DNA of 64,000 nt from Arthrobacter sp. ok362 (GTDB taxonomy: Bacteria > Actinomycetota > Actinomycetes > Actinomycetales > Micrococcaceae), in the NCBI RefSeq assembly GCF_900102785.1, contig NZ_FNGC01000010.1, positions 167,584-231,583 on the forward strand, read 5' to 3'. The position numbers were made by a program, and so were the translations under genes. The notes beneath the pieces were generated by a model. That model did no database searches and was not told the origin of the DNA. It worked only from the letters and a program-made list of their open reading frames with translations. Positions 16,253-24,561 of this stretch are shown here, one piece after another. Numbering within the stretch: position 1 is the first letter of the stretch; each line of letters begins with the position of its first letter.

Positions 16253-16316
16253 GCATAACACTTTGCATAACACTTTGGGCGTGAACGGGCGTGAACCGAT
16301 CGTGATAGGGCGTGAC
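16253..16316. repeat. Short direct repeats, candidate integrase arm sites
   Basis: Two head-to-tail copies of GCATAACACTTT (16253-16264, 16265-16276) are followed directly by two copies of GGGCGTGAAC (16277-16286, 16287-16296). A related GGGCGTGAC lies at 16308-16316. Pairs of short repeats between excisionase and core site are the layout of arm-type sites for tyrosine integrases and of Xis sites. Confidence 0.55.
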
Positions 16317-16402
16317 TGCTGGTGAAGTCGGCCCGGTGTCCCTGCACGTCAGACGGTGATTTAGTGAGGTGCCGTGATCCCGCGTTGACCCGCGTTCGCA
16401 TC

Positions 16403-16438
16403 GAAGAGGTCAGGAGTTCGAATCTCCTTAGCTCCACC
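16403..16438 (+). other. Attachment site: 3' fragment of a tRNA gene
   Basis: The sequence contains a T-arm (AGGAG TTCGAAT CTCCT) followed by a 3' acceptor strand TAGCTCC and ACC. No matching 5' acceptor (GGAGCTA or GGGGCTA), D-arm or anticodon arm precedes it, so it is a fragment. This is the signature of an element integrated into the 3' end of a tRNA gene (Ala- or Ile-like by its T-arm). The orientation places the element to the left and the intact tRNA beyond position 1. Confidence 0.75.
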
Positions 16439-16655
16439 CTTTTCAAGGCTTTTGCCCTGCGGCCCGCGGCTGCAGGCCTTCCGTTCGCGCATCCGCTCCA
16501 TAAAGCATGGGTAGGGTCATGTGTCAGCCCCGAAACCGGATAGGTCATCAAGATATTCTGCAGGAATCCGCCCCGGGGTCGATTTCACGTGTTAGGTTAG
16601 CGGGCAAGGCTGCGGCCTTTGCCAGCAGTTTCCGTACTCTTGGGGGAGAGTGACG

Positions 16656-17207
16656 ATGATCCGGCACCACAGGCAGCTGATCAATCTCATGGCCGGTGCC
16701 GACCCGGTTTTCCTCGCCGGCCGTTTCGCGTCCGATTTTTCGGCCTCTCCACGCCCGGAGGGGGAGCGGGGCACTTTCCGGTACTTCGGGCCCGGCTACT
16801 GGGACATCAGGATTGACGGAGGCGCTGCCTTCCTGATGACCCCTCGCGGCTCGAGAGTCGTCCAGGCCAACGGGTCGGCCAAGGATGGCCCGGCCATGAC
16901 GAACCTGCCGCATCGACCGCCGTGGTCCCTGGTGCTGCCCCGTCATTCGACATTTCTGGGCCGGGATGACGATGATTGGCAGCTTGACCCCGGCTGGCCT
17001 GTCACGAGCGATCAGGACTCGTGGATAGTGCCGCTGAAGAGCCTGCAAGCGCCCGGGCTCAATGGAACCCTGACTGTGAACGCCGCAACTTACGTCATCA
17101 CGCGGGCCGAACTGGGGTGCATGTTGCAGTCGCTCATCATCCACCGGACCGAACCCACGGACGAGGACCGAGCTGACCTGGAATCTTTGAAATCCATGAA
17201 TCTATGA
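16656..17207 (+). CDS. Hypothetical protein
   Basis: A GGGGGAGAG site sets the ATG at 16656; a GTG two codons upstream is possible. The 183-residue soluble product has no signal peptide. It is rich in aromatic and Asp residues (FRYFGPGYWDIRIDGG, FLGRDDDDWQLDPGWPV) and looks like a beta-rich domain, but I recognise no family. It is the first gene on the chromosomal side of the tRNA-end att site. Confidence 0.6.
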   Translation: MIRHHRQLINLMAGADPVFLAGRFASDFSASPRPEGERGTFRYFGPGYWDIRIDGGAAFLMTPRGSRVVQANGSAKDGPAMTNLPHRPPWSLVLPRHSTFLGRDDDDWQLDPGWPVTSDQDSWIVPLKSLQAPGLNGTLTVNAATYVITRAELGCMLQSLIIHRTEPTDEDRADLESLKSMNL

Positions 17208-17324
17208 AGTCCGTGAATCTTTGAAGTTTATTGTCCAACTCTTCCCCGGAACGACCTGACCCAGATCGGATAAGACAGTGATCATGCGATGGTGCGTGAT
17301 CACCCCGGTCAAAAGAGGAGCAAC

Positions 17325-17957
17325 ATGACAGCCACAGAGATCAGGACGCGGACGGCGTCGAACGTCATTCTGCACGTCGGTGCGCCGGGACCCGCCGTGG
17401 CCGCCGAAGCGGCAGCGCTCCTCAACGAATCCCTCGGCTCTGGCTTCGCCCGCCCATCGGCTCTGGCGGAACTCACGACTGAGGGCGGGGGAGTCCTCAT
17501 CCGGGCCCGCAGCCGGGACGGTGATCTCCTTGGCGCAACGACCGCCCGCGTCCTGGACCAGAAGTCCCACACCGCGCTGCAAGACCGCCTGCCCCTCGCC
17601 AGCGTCGACGCCGGCTTGGACGGGCGCCGGGTCGGCGAACTTAAGTCCATTGTCGTCGCGCCCGCAGCACGGGGGATGGGCCTCGGCACGATCATGCTCG
17701 CGGCCAGCCTGGACTTCTTGAAGGCCGGCGGCTGCCGCTACGTCGTGACCGCATCGTGGGTCTCGACCGATCCACAGCATTCGTCGCTGGGGATGCTTGA
17801 GCGGGCCGGCTTTACGCAACTGGCCACCATCCCCTGCTTCTGGGCTGACGACCAGGAAGCGGCCGGTTTCCTCTGCCCCATGTGCGGCTCCGAGTGCGTC
17901 TGCGCGGCCATCATCCTGGTGCTCCCACTCGAGGACGGACCACAAGGGCGGCGGTAG
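17325..17957 (+). CDS. GNAT-family acetyltransferase with Cys-rich tail
   Basis: An AAGAGGAG site precedes ATG 17325 (210 residues). Residues about 70-170 show the GNAT core: a strand DLLGATTARVL, the acetyl-CoA-binding ELKSIVVAPAARGMGLGTIML (R/Q-x-x-G-x-G/A form: RGMGLG), and later ASWVSTDPQHSSLGMLERAGF. The last 35 residues are unusual: CPMCGSECVCA holds four Cys in eleven residues, resembling a zinc-ribbon or redox patch. The acceptor substrate is unknown. Confidence 0.8.
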   Translation: MTATEIRTRTASNVILHVGAPGPAVAAEAAALLNESLGSGFARPSALAELTTEGGGVLIRARSRDGDLLGATTARVLDQKSHTALQDRLPLASVDAGLDGRRVGELKSIVVAPAARGMGLGTIMLAASLDFLKAGGCRYVVTASWVSTDPQHSSLGMLERAGFTQLATIPCFWADDQEAAGFLCPMCGSECVCAAIILVLPLEDGPQGRR

Positions 17958-18130
17958 GCTCGGGGATCATGGCGACTGCTGAAGGGCAACAGCTGTTGGC
18001 GGAGGAGCCGATCCGGGCCCGAGCCTGCCGGCGTCGCTTCCCAAACCGGACGAGGACGCGGAGCTGATACTCTCGGCGATCGGGGCCAACGGGTTCTGCC
18101 GCTAGCCTTGTTAGTAACACGAGGAGAACT

Positions 18131-18601
18131 ATGACCACCCTGAAAGAACGCCTGCACGCCGACGTCGTGAGCCACATGAAGGACCGCAACAAGGTTGCCC
18201 TCAACACTGTGCGCAACGTCCTCGGCGAGATCGAAACCCGCGAGAAATCGGGCAAGACGCCAATCGTGCTGGACGACGCACAGGTGACTACGCTGCTGCA
18301 GAAGGAAGCCGCCAAGCGCCGCGACACAGCGCGTATCTACACCGAAGCCGGCGAAGCCGAGCGTGCCGCCGCCGAGATCGCCGAAGCCGAGGTGATCGAG
18401 GCCTACCTGCCCAAGCCGCTCACCGCGGCCGAAGTCGAGACGATCGTGGACGAGGCCATCGCAGCACTCAAGGCCGACGGCGTCGAGCTGTCCCTGCGTC
18501 AGCTGGGGGCAGTGATGAAGCCCGTCACCGCGACGGTGGCCGGACGTTTTGACGGCAAGGCCGTCAGCGAAATCGTCCGCAACCGTCTCGCGCAGCAATG
18601 A
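18131..18601 (+). CDS. GatB/YqeY domain protein
   Basis: A 156-residue protein of the YqeY family, which matches the C-terminal helical domain of the GatB amidotransferase subunit. Marks: MTTLKERLHADVVSHMKDRN, ALNTVRNVLGEIE, a central ELAAIAEAEVIEAYLPKPLT-like segment (EAEVIEAYLPKPLT), and the end GRFDGKAVSEIVRN. Length is typical. The role is suspected to be tRNA-related but is not established. A GAGGAGAAC site precedes the ATG. The stop overlaps the ABC-F start by four bases, so the two are coupled. Confidence 0.88.
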   Translation: MTTLKERLHADVVSHMKDRNKVALNTVRNVLGEIETREKSGKTPIVLDDAQVTTLLQKEAAKRRDTARIYTEAGEAERAAAEIAEAEVIEAYLPKPLTAAEVETIVDEAIAALKADGVELSLRQLGAVMKPVTATVAGRFDGKAVSEIVRNRLAQQ

Positions 18602-20190
18602 GCCTGATCCGGCTGCACGACGTCGGCGTCCGCTTCGACAACACACAGATCCTCCGTGAGGCGTTCTTCCGCGTGGAGCCCGGGGACCGGGTGGGCCTGA
18701 TCGGCAAGAACGGCTCCGGGAAGACCTCCATACTCAAGCTCATCCTGGACCAGGTCGCCCCGGACACCGGAACGGTCACCGTGGAGCAGGGAACGAGGGT
18801 GGGATATTTCTCCCAGTTTTCCGAGCTGGACGGCGAGGCGACCATCCTTGAGGTCCTTGACGGACTGTTCGTCCAGATCAAGGCTGCCGAGGCCGAGCTG
18901 GCAGCCATCGACGCCGCCATTGCGGCGGACCCCGCCGAAGCAGAGCTGGACCGGCTGATCCGGCGCCAGGCCGAGCTGTTCGAGGACATGGACCGTCTCG
19001 ACGGATGGGACTACAAGCGGCGCATCGACACCGTCCTGACCACGCTGGGGTTCAGCGAGGCTCACCGTACATGCGCGATTGACGAACTCTCCGGCGGGTG
19101 GCGCAACCGCGCTGCCCTGGCCAAGATCCTGTTGGAGGGTCCGGACGTCTTGCTGCTGGACGAGCCCACCAACTACCTCGACGTGGCTGGCGTGGAATGG
19201 CTGGAAAACTGGTTCCGCGACTACCGCGGTGCCGCGATTATCGTCTCGCACGACAGGAAGTTCCTCGATGCGGTGGTCACCCGGATCATCGAGGTGGAGA
19301 ACTTCCATCTGCACGAATACCCCGGAAATTTCGCCGAGTACGTTGTCCAGAAGCAGTTCCGGCTCAAAACGCTCGAGGCGCAGTTCGTCCACGAGTCTGA
19401 GCTCCTCGCCTTTGAAGCGGAGGGCATCGCCGACCGCCGCGAGGTCGCCAAGGCCGCCAGCCGCGGGTTGGGGAACCAGCTGGCCAAGATCAAGAAAGCG
19501 CGCACGCCCCGGCCCGTAGACCAGATCGTCACGGAGATCTATGGCGGGCTGCACGTGAAGGATATCCTCTGCCGGGTCGAGGGGCTGGGCAAGTCCTATG
19601 GCGACAAAGTGTTGTTCGAGGACCTCAGCTTTGAGATCCGCCGTGGCAACAGGATTGTGGTCCTGGGCTCCAACGGCAGTGGCAAGTCCACGCTGCTGAA
19701 GGTGCTGACCGGGGAGGAGCCGGCCGATTCCGGTGAAGTGGTCTGGGCCAAGGGGCCCGGTTTTGTTTCGTACAACAAAATGCTGGAAGAGCTCGACGAC
19801 GCCGACACCGTTTCGCACGCGGTCAACGCCCTGCCGGACAGCCTCGCCTTCAACGCTACGAAGAAGTCCGTCAACAGGTTCCTCGCGATGTTCCAGTTCT
19901 CCGAGGCCGACCTCAAACAGAAGATCGGGAACCTCTCCGGCGGACAGAAAGCCCGCGTCGCCATGGCCCAGTGCCTTCTGTCCGGTGCTTCGGTGCTCCT
20001 CCTGGACGAGCCCACCAACCACCTGGACATGTCCAGCACCCAAGTGATGGAGCGGGCACTGCTCCACTTCCCCGGGGCGGTCGTCGTGGTCAGCCACGAC
20101 CGCTTCTTCACCGAGAAAATCGCCACCGGTCAGCTGGTCTTCGGCAGCGACGGCGCGGAACCCGGCGAGATCGACGTACGCGCGGCCTAA
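18598..20190 (+). CDS. ABC-F family ATPase
   Basis: A 530-residue protein with two ABC ATPase domains on one chain and no membrane segment, the ABC-F layout. ABC-F proteins bind the ribosome E site and relieve stalls or protect from antibiotics. Domain 1: Walker A GKNGSGKTS, signature LSGGWRNR, Walker B LLLDEPTNYLD. Domain 2: GSNGSGKST, LSGGQKAR, LLLDEPTNHLD. The linker between them (about residues 250-320, with FRLKTLEAQFVHESELLAFE) is the charged P-site tRNA-interaction motif. I cannot tell a housekeeping from a resistance subtype. Coupled to the YqeY gene. Confidence 0.9.
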   Translation: MSLIRLHDVGVRFDNTQILREAFFRVEPGDRVGLIGKNGSGKTSILKLILDQVAPDTGTVTVEQGTRVGYFSQFSELDGEATILEVLDGLFVQIKAAEAELAAIDAAIAADPAEAELDRLIRRQAELFEDMDRLDGWDYKRRIDTVLTTLGFSEAHRTCAIDELSGGWRNRAALAKILLEGPDVLLLDEPTNYLDVAGVEWLENWFRDYRGAAIIVSHDRKFLDAVVTRIIEVENFHLHEYPGNFAEYVVQKQFRLKTLEAQFVHESELLAFEAEGIADRREVAKAASRGLGNQLAKIKKARTPRPVDQIVTEIYGGLHVKDILCRVEGLGKSYGDKVLFEDLSFEIRRGNRIVVLGSNGSGKSTLLKVLTGEEPADSGEVVWAKGPGFVSYNKMLEELDDADTVSHAVNALPDSLAFNATKKSVNRFLAMFQFSEADLKQKIGNLSGGQKARVAMAQCLLSGASVLLLDEPTNHLDMSSTQVMERALLHFPGAVVVVSHDRFFTEKIATGQLVFGSDGAEPGEIDVRAA

Positions 20191-20357
20191 GGCCGTGATG
20201 ATTGCCCCGAGGCTCAGGGTTTGCTCAGCATTGGCTCAGGATGTGGCAGGTGCGGCTGAAGGACCGGCAGATGTTCGTTTCCGAGCGGTAATGTGGCGCT
20301 GGCTGCCGATGGGGGCGCCGGCAGCGGTCTCATAATCCGCTTTGAAAGGAATTTCCC

Positions 20358-21110
20358 GTGGCAGGAATCATCGGCTGGCTAGGTGCACTGGGCACCACCG
20401 GCAAGGCAGTAGTAGTTGCATCCGTCGTGGTCACCGGCGGCGCAGGCGCAGCGGCCGCCTCCGCGACCGTCGATCTCCCGGTTGACCCGACGTCGACATT
20501 GACGTCGACCGACACCGCATCGTCGCAGCCGAGCGACGCGGCGGAATCGGACGAACAGGAATCGGCTCAGCCGAACGAACCCGCCGCATCCGACGAACAG
20601 GCGTCTGACGATCAGGGCTCCGACGATCAGGGCGACTCTGCCGAACAGGGGTCTGACGACCGGGGTGACTCCGCCGACTCCGACGAACAGGGATCTGCTG
20701 ATTCCGGTGACCACAACGCGGACGGACAGAACTCGGACGGACAGAACTCCGACGAGCAGGGGTCCGACGGGCAGAAGCCCGCCGCTCCGGCCGCACCCGC
20801 CCCCGCCGCTCCGGCCGCACCCGCCCCCGCCGCTCCGGCCGCACCTGTCCCCGCCGCTCCGGCCGCGCCCGCGGCCCCCGCTGCTCCGGCAGTTGACGAC
20901 GAGCAGGGCTCCGCCGAGCCGAGCGAACCCGCCGAAGCGCCGGAGTCCGGCGAATCGCACGCGTCCAACGGGAACAGCGAATGGGCCCACCAGAACGCTG
21001 AAGCGCACCGTGCAGCGGGCCAGGCAAACGCCGCCGCACACCGGGCTGGTGACGCCAAGCGCGCTGACGATCACGCCGGCAAGACCAACGGGCACGGGCA
21101 CAGCAAGTAG
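20358..21110 (+). CDS. Low-complexity Asp/Ser/Gln and Ala/Pro repeat protein
   Basis: A GAAAGGA site precedes the GTG. The 250-residue product starts with a hydrophobic segment (residues about 14-38, AVVVASVVVTGGAGAAAASA) that could be a signal peptide or anchor. An acidic region of DEQ(G/A)SD-type repeats follows (about 60-145), then an (AAPAAPAP)n stretch (about 147-185). It ends in a His/Ala-rich, charged tail (NAEAHRAAGQANAAAHRAG). This fits an extended, surface-exposed or wall-spanning protein. No enzyme domain is present. The Ala/Pro part is encoded by near-perfect DNA repeats, so copy number may vary between strains. Confidence 0.7.
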   Translation: MAGIIGWLGALGTTGKAVVVASVVVTGGAGAAAASATVDLPVDPTSTLTSTDTASSQPSDAAESDEQESAQPNEPAASDEQASDDQGSDDQGDSAEQGSDDRGDSADSDEQGSADSGDHNADGQNSDGQNSDEQGSDGQKPAAPAAPAPAAPAAPAPAAPAAPVPAAPAAPAAPAAPAVDDEQGSAEPSEPAEAPESGESHASNGNSEWAHQNAEAHRAAGQANAAAHRAGDAKRADDHAGKTNGHGHSK

Positions 21111-21125
21111 CCCAACCGGACTGCA

Positions 21126-21162
21126 ATGACGGGGCCCGGACCACTGGTCTGGGCCCCGTCAT
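21126..21162 (+). terminator. Hairpin terminator
   Basis: An inverted repeat with arms ATGACGGGGCCC..GGGCCCCGTCAT, 18 paired positions with one G-T, starts 15 bases after the stop of the low-complexity protein gene. No T-run follows. Confidence 0.65.
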
Positions 21163-21267
21163 CGTGAAGGCACGAAAATGCGACGGCACGAAAATGTTCC
21201 AGAGCAAAAATGTCACACCGGATAGGTCCCAGCGGCGCGATTGTCCGGTCCGCGAGATAATAAGAAC

Positions 21268-21591
21268 ATGACCAACCAGGAGCAGGACCGCGACCCGTGG
21301 GAGGAGTTCGACCAGCTCAAGTCCGCTGGCCCGGACCGGGTTGCCGGCTACCCCGGCGGGGAACCTCAGGGCTTCGGCTTCCGCACGGGCGTCCGCAGCG
21401 CCCGGGTTGCCCTCGGATTTGCCGTCTATTCCCTCGCGCTCGGAAGCATCCTGGTCCTCATCGGCGCCATCGTTTTCATTGGTAGCGGGAAGTGGTTGCT
21501 GCTCGGGCTCATGGTGCTGATCGAGGTCGTCTTTGTCCTGGCCTTCCGGCGGCTCATGGTCCAGGTCCGGGACCGCCGCGCTTCCGGCTAG
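21268..21591 (+). CDS. Small two-helix membrane protein
   Basis: The 107-residue product has an acidic cytoplasmic N-terminus (NQEQDRDPWEEFDQLKS) and two adjacent membrane helices (about 54-75 and 79-97). It ends in a basic tail (RDRRASG), in line with the positive-inside rule. Family not recognised. Start ATG 21268 is preferred over a TTG at 21241, which has no supporting site. Its stop overlaps that of the convergent corA gene. Confidence 0.65.
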   Translation: MTNQEQDRDPWEEFDQLKSAGPDRVAGYPGGEPQGFGFRTGVRSARVALGFAVYSLALGSILVLIGAIVFIGSGKWLLLGLMVLIEVVFVLAFRRLMVQVRDRRASG

Positions 21592-22583
21592 AGCCAGCCC
21601 TTCTTCTTGAAGATGGCGTACATCAGCGTCGCCGTGCCGGCCATGAGCACGATTGCCATCGGGTAGCCAAGAGTCCAATGCAGCTCCGGCATGTTGTCGA
21701 AGTTCATGCCGTACAGTCCGGCCACAAATGTCGGCGCGAAGAAGATCGCGGCCCACGACGAGATCTTCTTGACCTGCTCGTTTTGTTCCGCACTGGCCTC
21801 GTTCTGGCGGTTGGCGGTCAGGGTTCCGTCCAGGGTGAGCGCGTTCTGCAACAGGTCGCGGAACGAATCGGCGCGGGAAATCAGCCGCTCCACATGGTCC
21901 TCGACGTCGCGCAGGCTGTGCTGCAGTTCCGTGTCCACCCGGTACTTCTCGAAGCCCTGCCGGAGCTGCTGCATCATTGCCGGGAGCGGGTGGATGGCGC
22001 GCTGGAAATGGATGACTTCCCGGGCGAGTTGGTAGATCCGCCGGGACACCTGCGGGTCGCCGCTGAAGAGCTGGTCCTCGATCTCGTCGATGTCGTTTTC
22101 CAGCCCGGCCACCACGGGTCCGTAGTCATCCACTACCTGGTCCATGAGGGCGTACAGGACAGCCTCGGGGCCGTGGCGCAGCATGTCCGGCCGGCCCTCC
22201 ATCCGGCGCCGGGTCTGGCCCACGACTTCCGTCTCGGCGTGCCGGACGGTGACCACGAAGTTCCTTCCCGTGAAGATGTGCAGTTCGCCGAACTCCACGG
22301 TCTCGGTCTGGTCCAGGTACCGGGCAGGCCGGAGCACGGTGAACAGGTTATCGTCGTAGCGTTCCAGCTTGGGGCGCTGATGGGCAGAGATTGCGTCCTC
22401 CACCGCCAGCCCGTGCAGGCCGAATTCCGCCGCCACGGCCGCCATTTCGTCGGGTGTCGGCCGGTAGAGACCGATCCAGGCCATGCCCCCGCACTCGGTC
22501 AGGGTCTCGAAAGTTTGCTCGAGGTTCCGCGGCTCGGCGCTGCGGATGCCGTCAACGTAGACGGCGTTGTCGATGATAGTCAC
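21588..22583 (-). CDS. corA: CorA-family Mg2+/Co2+ transporter
   Basis: The 331-residue product has the CorA plan: a large cytoplasmic N-domain (DDNLFTVLRPARY, FTGRNFVVTVRH), a long stalk helix and two C-terminal membrane helices. The signature YGMNF (GMN) ends the first. The last residues KKKGWL form the basic cytoplasmic tail. CorA pentamers carry divalent cations passively into the cell. No M-box or other leader is visible upstream; only seven bases separate its start from the upstream regulator gene stop, so they may be co-transcribed. Confidence 0.92.
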   Translation of the reverse strand: MTIIDNAVYVDGIRSAEPRNLEQTFETLTECGGMAWIGLYRPTPDEMAAVAAEFGLHGLAVEDAISAHQRPKLERYDDNLFTVLRPARYLDQTETVEFGELHIFTGRNFVVTVRHAETEVVGQTRRRMEGRPDMLRHGPEAVLYALMDQVVDDYGPVVAGLENDIDEIEDQLFSGDPQVSRRIYQLAREVIHFQRAIHPLPAMMQQLRQGFEKYRVDTELQHSLRDVEDHVERLISRADSFRDLLQNALTLDGTLTANRQNEASAEQNEQVKKISSWAAIFFAPTFVAGLYGMNFDNMPELHWTLGYPMAIVLMAGTATLMYAIFKKKGWL

Positions 22584-22590
22584 CGGGACA

Positions 22591-23148
22591 TTATCCTTTG
22601 TTCATCTGGGGTTCGGCGGAACCGGCCCGCCGTGACGCGGACCGGCCGGGAGCCAGCGCGTTGCCCTGCGCGAGCCGGCTGATCAGAGGTTCGGTTCGGT
22701 AGGGGATATGGGTGTGCAGCGCCAGTACGGTCTCCGTGCGGATGACTCCCTTGACCCGAAGGATCGACCGGAGGGCCGCCTGGAGGTTATGCGTGTCCGT
22801 CGCCACCACCCGGCACCAGACGTCTCCGCGCCCGGAGATCTCATGGACTTCCAGGACCTGTGCGATCAGCCGCAGGGCCCCCACAACGCCGTCGAGCTCC
22901 CGGTGGTTGACCTCGATCGTCACGAAAGCGACGACGTCGTAGCCCACCGCTTCCAGATCGATTTCGCGGCCGCCGTCGTGCAACACCCCAGAGCGCAGCA
23001 TGCGCCGCACGCGCGACTGGGCGGTGTTCCGGGCGATGCCCAGGGCGTCGCTGAGGTCGCCGATCTGGATCCGCGGATCCCGGATCAACTCCAGCAGGAT
23101 CTTGAGGTCGGTGGGGTCCAGACTGTTCAAATCATCACTCCGGTTCAC
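22591..23148 (-). CDS. Lrp/AsnC-family regulator
   Basis: I take GTG 23148 (VNRSDDLNSLDPTDLKI) as start; ATG 23202 is an alternative. The 185-residue product has an N-terminal winged helix-turn-helix (LKILLELIRDPRIQIGDLSDALGIARNTAQSRVRRM) and a C-terminal RAM ligand domain (about 65-150, VLEVHEISGRGDVWCRVVATD). A polar tail of about 30 residues extends beyond the usual end. It is divergent from the MFS gene at 23308, which it probably controls through the inverted repeat at 23210-23237. The ligand is likely an amino acid or related compound. Confidence 0.85.
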   Translation of the reverse strand: MNRSDDLNSLDPTDLKILLELIRDPRIQIGDLSDALGIARNTAQSRVRRMLRSGVLHDGGREIDLEAVGYDVVAFVTIEVNHRELDGVVGALRLIAQVLEVHEISGRGDVWCRVVATDTHNLQAALRSILRVKGVIRTETVLALHTHIPYRTEPLISRLAQGNALAPGRSASRRAGSAEPQMNKG

Positions 23149-23209
23149 TTCAACAGCCCGAGAATGACTGTTTTGCTCAATTTTGACACAGAATTTGGCC
23201 ATGCAGATC

Positions 23210-23237
23210 ATTGGTATTGCATTCTGTAGGTACCAAT
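23210..23237. promoter_or_regulatory. Inverted repeat, candidate Lrp-type operator
   Basis: ATTGGTA and TACCAAT, 7-base perfect arms separated by 14 bases, lie in the divergent promoter region between the Lrp/AsnC gene and the MFS gene. AT-rich, spaced palindromes are the normal binding sites of Lrp-family dimers. Confidence 0.45.
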
Positions 23238-23307
23238 CTTTCGACCGGGCCGGGCGGTTCCCCCACAACAGGGAAAGCCCGGCCCTGCACTTTGCAAGGG
23301 CGCGGCC

Positions 23308-24549
23308 ATGACAGTCTTCAGCGAACTCCGCATGCGCCCGGCCACAGCTGACCGCTGGGGCTGGGACGCTTCCACCACCGCACGGCTCGTGATGGCAGGC
23401 GTCGTGATCTTTACGCTGCTCGTCGGCGCGAACCTGGCGACTCCGCTGTACCCCCTGCTGCAGGCAAAACTGGGGATTACAGCGCTCGACGTTACGGTGG
23501 CGTTCTCGGCCTACGTCCTGGCGCTCGTGGCCACCCTGGTCCTGGCCGGTCACTGGTCCGACCACATCGGACGCCGCGCCGCCCTGGTGCTGGCGGTCCT
23601 GGTGGGTCTGGCCGGCGGCTTTGTCTTCGCCACGGCGGACAGCCTCGTGGCGCTCTCCGCCGGGCGCGCGCTGCAGGGCGTCGCCGTAGCGCTCGCCACC
23701 GGCGCCAGCTCGGCCGCCCTGCGCGAGCTCCTGCCCAGCCGGCCGGAGTGGGCTTCCCGGTTCACGCTCCTGGCCTCGGCCGGGGGTGTTGCGGCCGGCC
23801 CTGCGATCGGCGGATTGCTTTCACTTTTGCCAGGCCCGACGTCGACGCCGTACTACCTGCACTCCTCCGTCCTCGCTGCCGTGCTGGTGCCCCTCTCCCT
23901 GCTCAAGGCGCGGCCCGCCATCAGCCTGCATGCCGGTCCCCAGCCGCTGCGTGTCCTGGCGCCGCGGCGGCCGTCGGTCTCCAGCGACGCGCGCGGCGCC
24001 TTCTGGCTGGCCTCCTCCGTTGGCTTCTTGAGCTTCACGGTCTTCGGCTTCTGCCTCTCGCTCGCGCCCGGCTATTTCGCCCAGATTGTCCACGCCGATT
24101 CGCGGCCACTGATCGGCCTGCTGGCCGGGCTGACGCTGGGCTCCTCGGCACTAAGCCAGCTGCTCGCCATCCGGGGCCGGTTTGCCGTTCCCGCCGGTCT
24201 GGCCGTCCTCGGCGTCTCCGTCCTGCTGATCGCCGCGGCCGCCGCCTGGAGCAGCCCGTGGCTGCTGATTTTGGCCAGCATCACTGCCGGCGTGGGGCAG
24301 GGCGTGGCCTTCCGCACCGTCTTCAACGACGTCGCCGGCAGGGTGGAGCCCGCCCGCCACGCCCAGATCATCAGCACCGTCTACGTCATCACGTACCTTG
24401 GCAGCGCCTTCCCGGTGATCGGGTTGGGGCTCGCGGCTGGGATCGTCGGGCTGCAGGCCGCCGTCGCCGGTTTCGTCACGGTGTGTGCCGCCGCCGCGCT
24501 GACGCTGGCGGCCGTTACGCTGCGGGCCGCCCTGCGCCGGCAGGTCTAG
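23308..24549 (+). CDS. MFS transporter
   Basis: The 413-residue product has about twelve hydrophobic segments and the MFS loop 2-3 motif HWSDHIGRRAAL. It opens with a polar 25-residue N-terminus. Family members of this shape (GANLATPLYPLLQ in helix 1) export drugs or amino-acid-like compounds. Being divergent from an Lrp-type regulator suggests an amino acid or amine substrate; this is an inference. The ATG has only a weak ribosome-binding site. Confidence 0.85.
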   Translation: MTVFSELRMRPATADRWGWDASTTARLVMAGVVIFTLLVGANLATPLYPLLQAKLGITALDVTVAFSAYVLALVATLVLAGHWSDHIGRRAALVLAVLVGLAGGFVFATADSLVALSAGRALQGVAVALATGASSAALRELLPSRPEWASRFTLLASAGGVAAGPAIGGLLSLLPGPTSTPYYLHSSVLAAVLVPLSLLKARPAISLHAGPQPLRVLAPRRPSVSSDARGAFWLASSVGFLSFTVFGFCLSLAPGYFAQIVHADSRPLIGLLAGLTLGSSALSQLLAIRGRFAVPAGLAVLGVSVLLIAAAAAWSSPWLLILASITAGVGQGVAFRTVFNDVAGRVEPARHAQIISTVYVITYLGSAFPVIGLGLAAGIVGLQAAVAGFVTVCAAAALTLAAVTLRAALRRQV

Positions 24550-24561
24550 CGCGTCGACCTG

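Larger units (their letters stand above)
16186..16655. other. Integration-site region, no gene
   Basis: This 470-base gap holds the excisionase upstream region, two families of short direct repeats (16253-16316) and a tRNA 3'-end fragment (16403-16438). It also holds about 215 bases of chromosomal sequence before the next gene, in which I see nothing further. Confidence 0.6.

Noticed and set aside
18499..20097. 532-codon frame opposite the ABC-F gene
   Set aside because: Shadow of a well-marked ABC-F protein; no domain in the antisense translation.
20379..21101. Antisense frame over the low-complexity gene
   Set aside because: Composition is a mirror of the repeat DNA; no ribosome-binding site.
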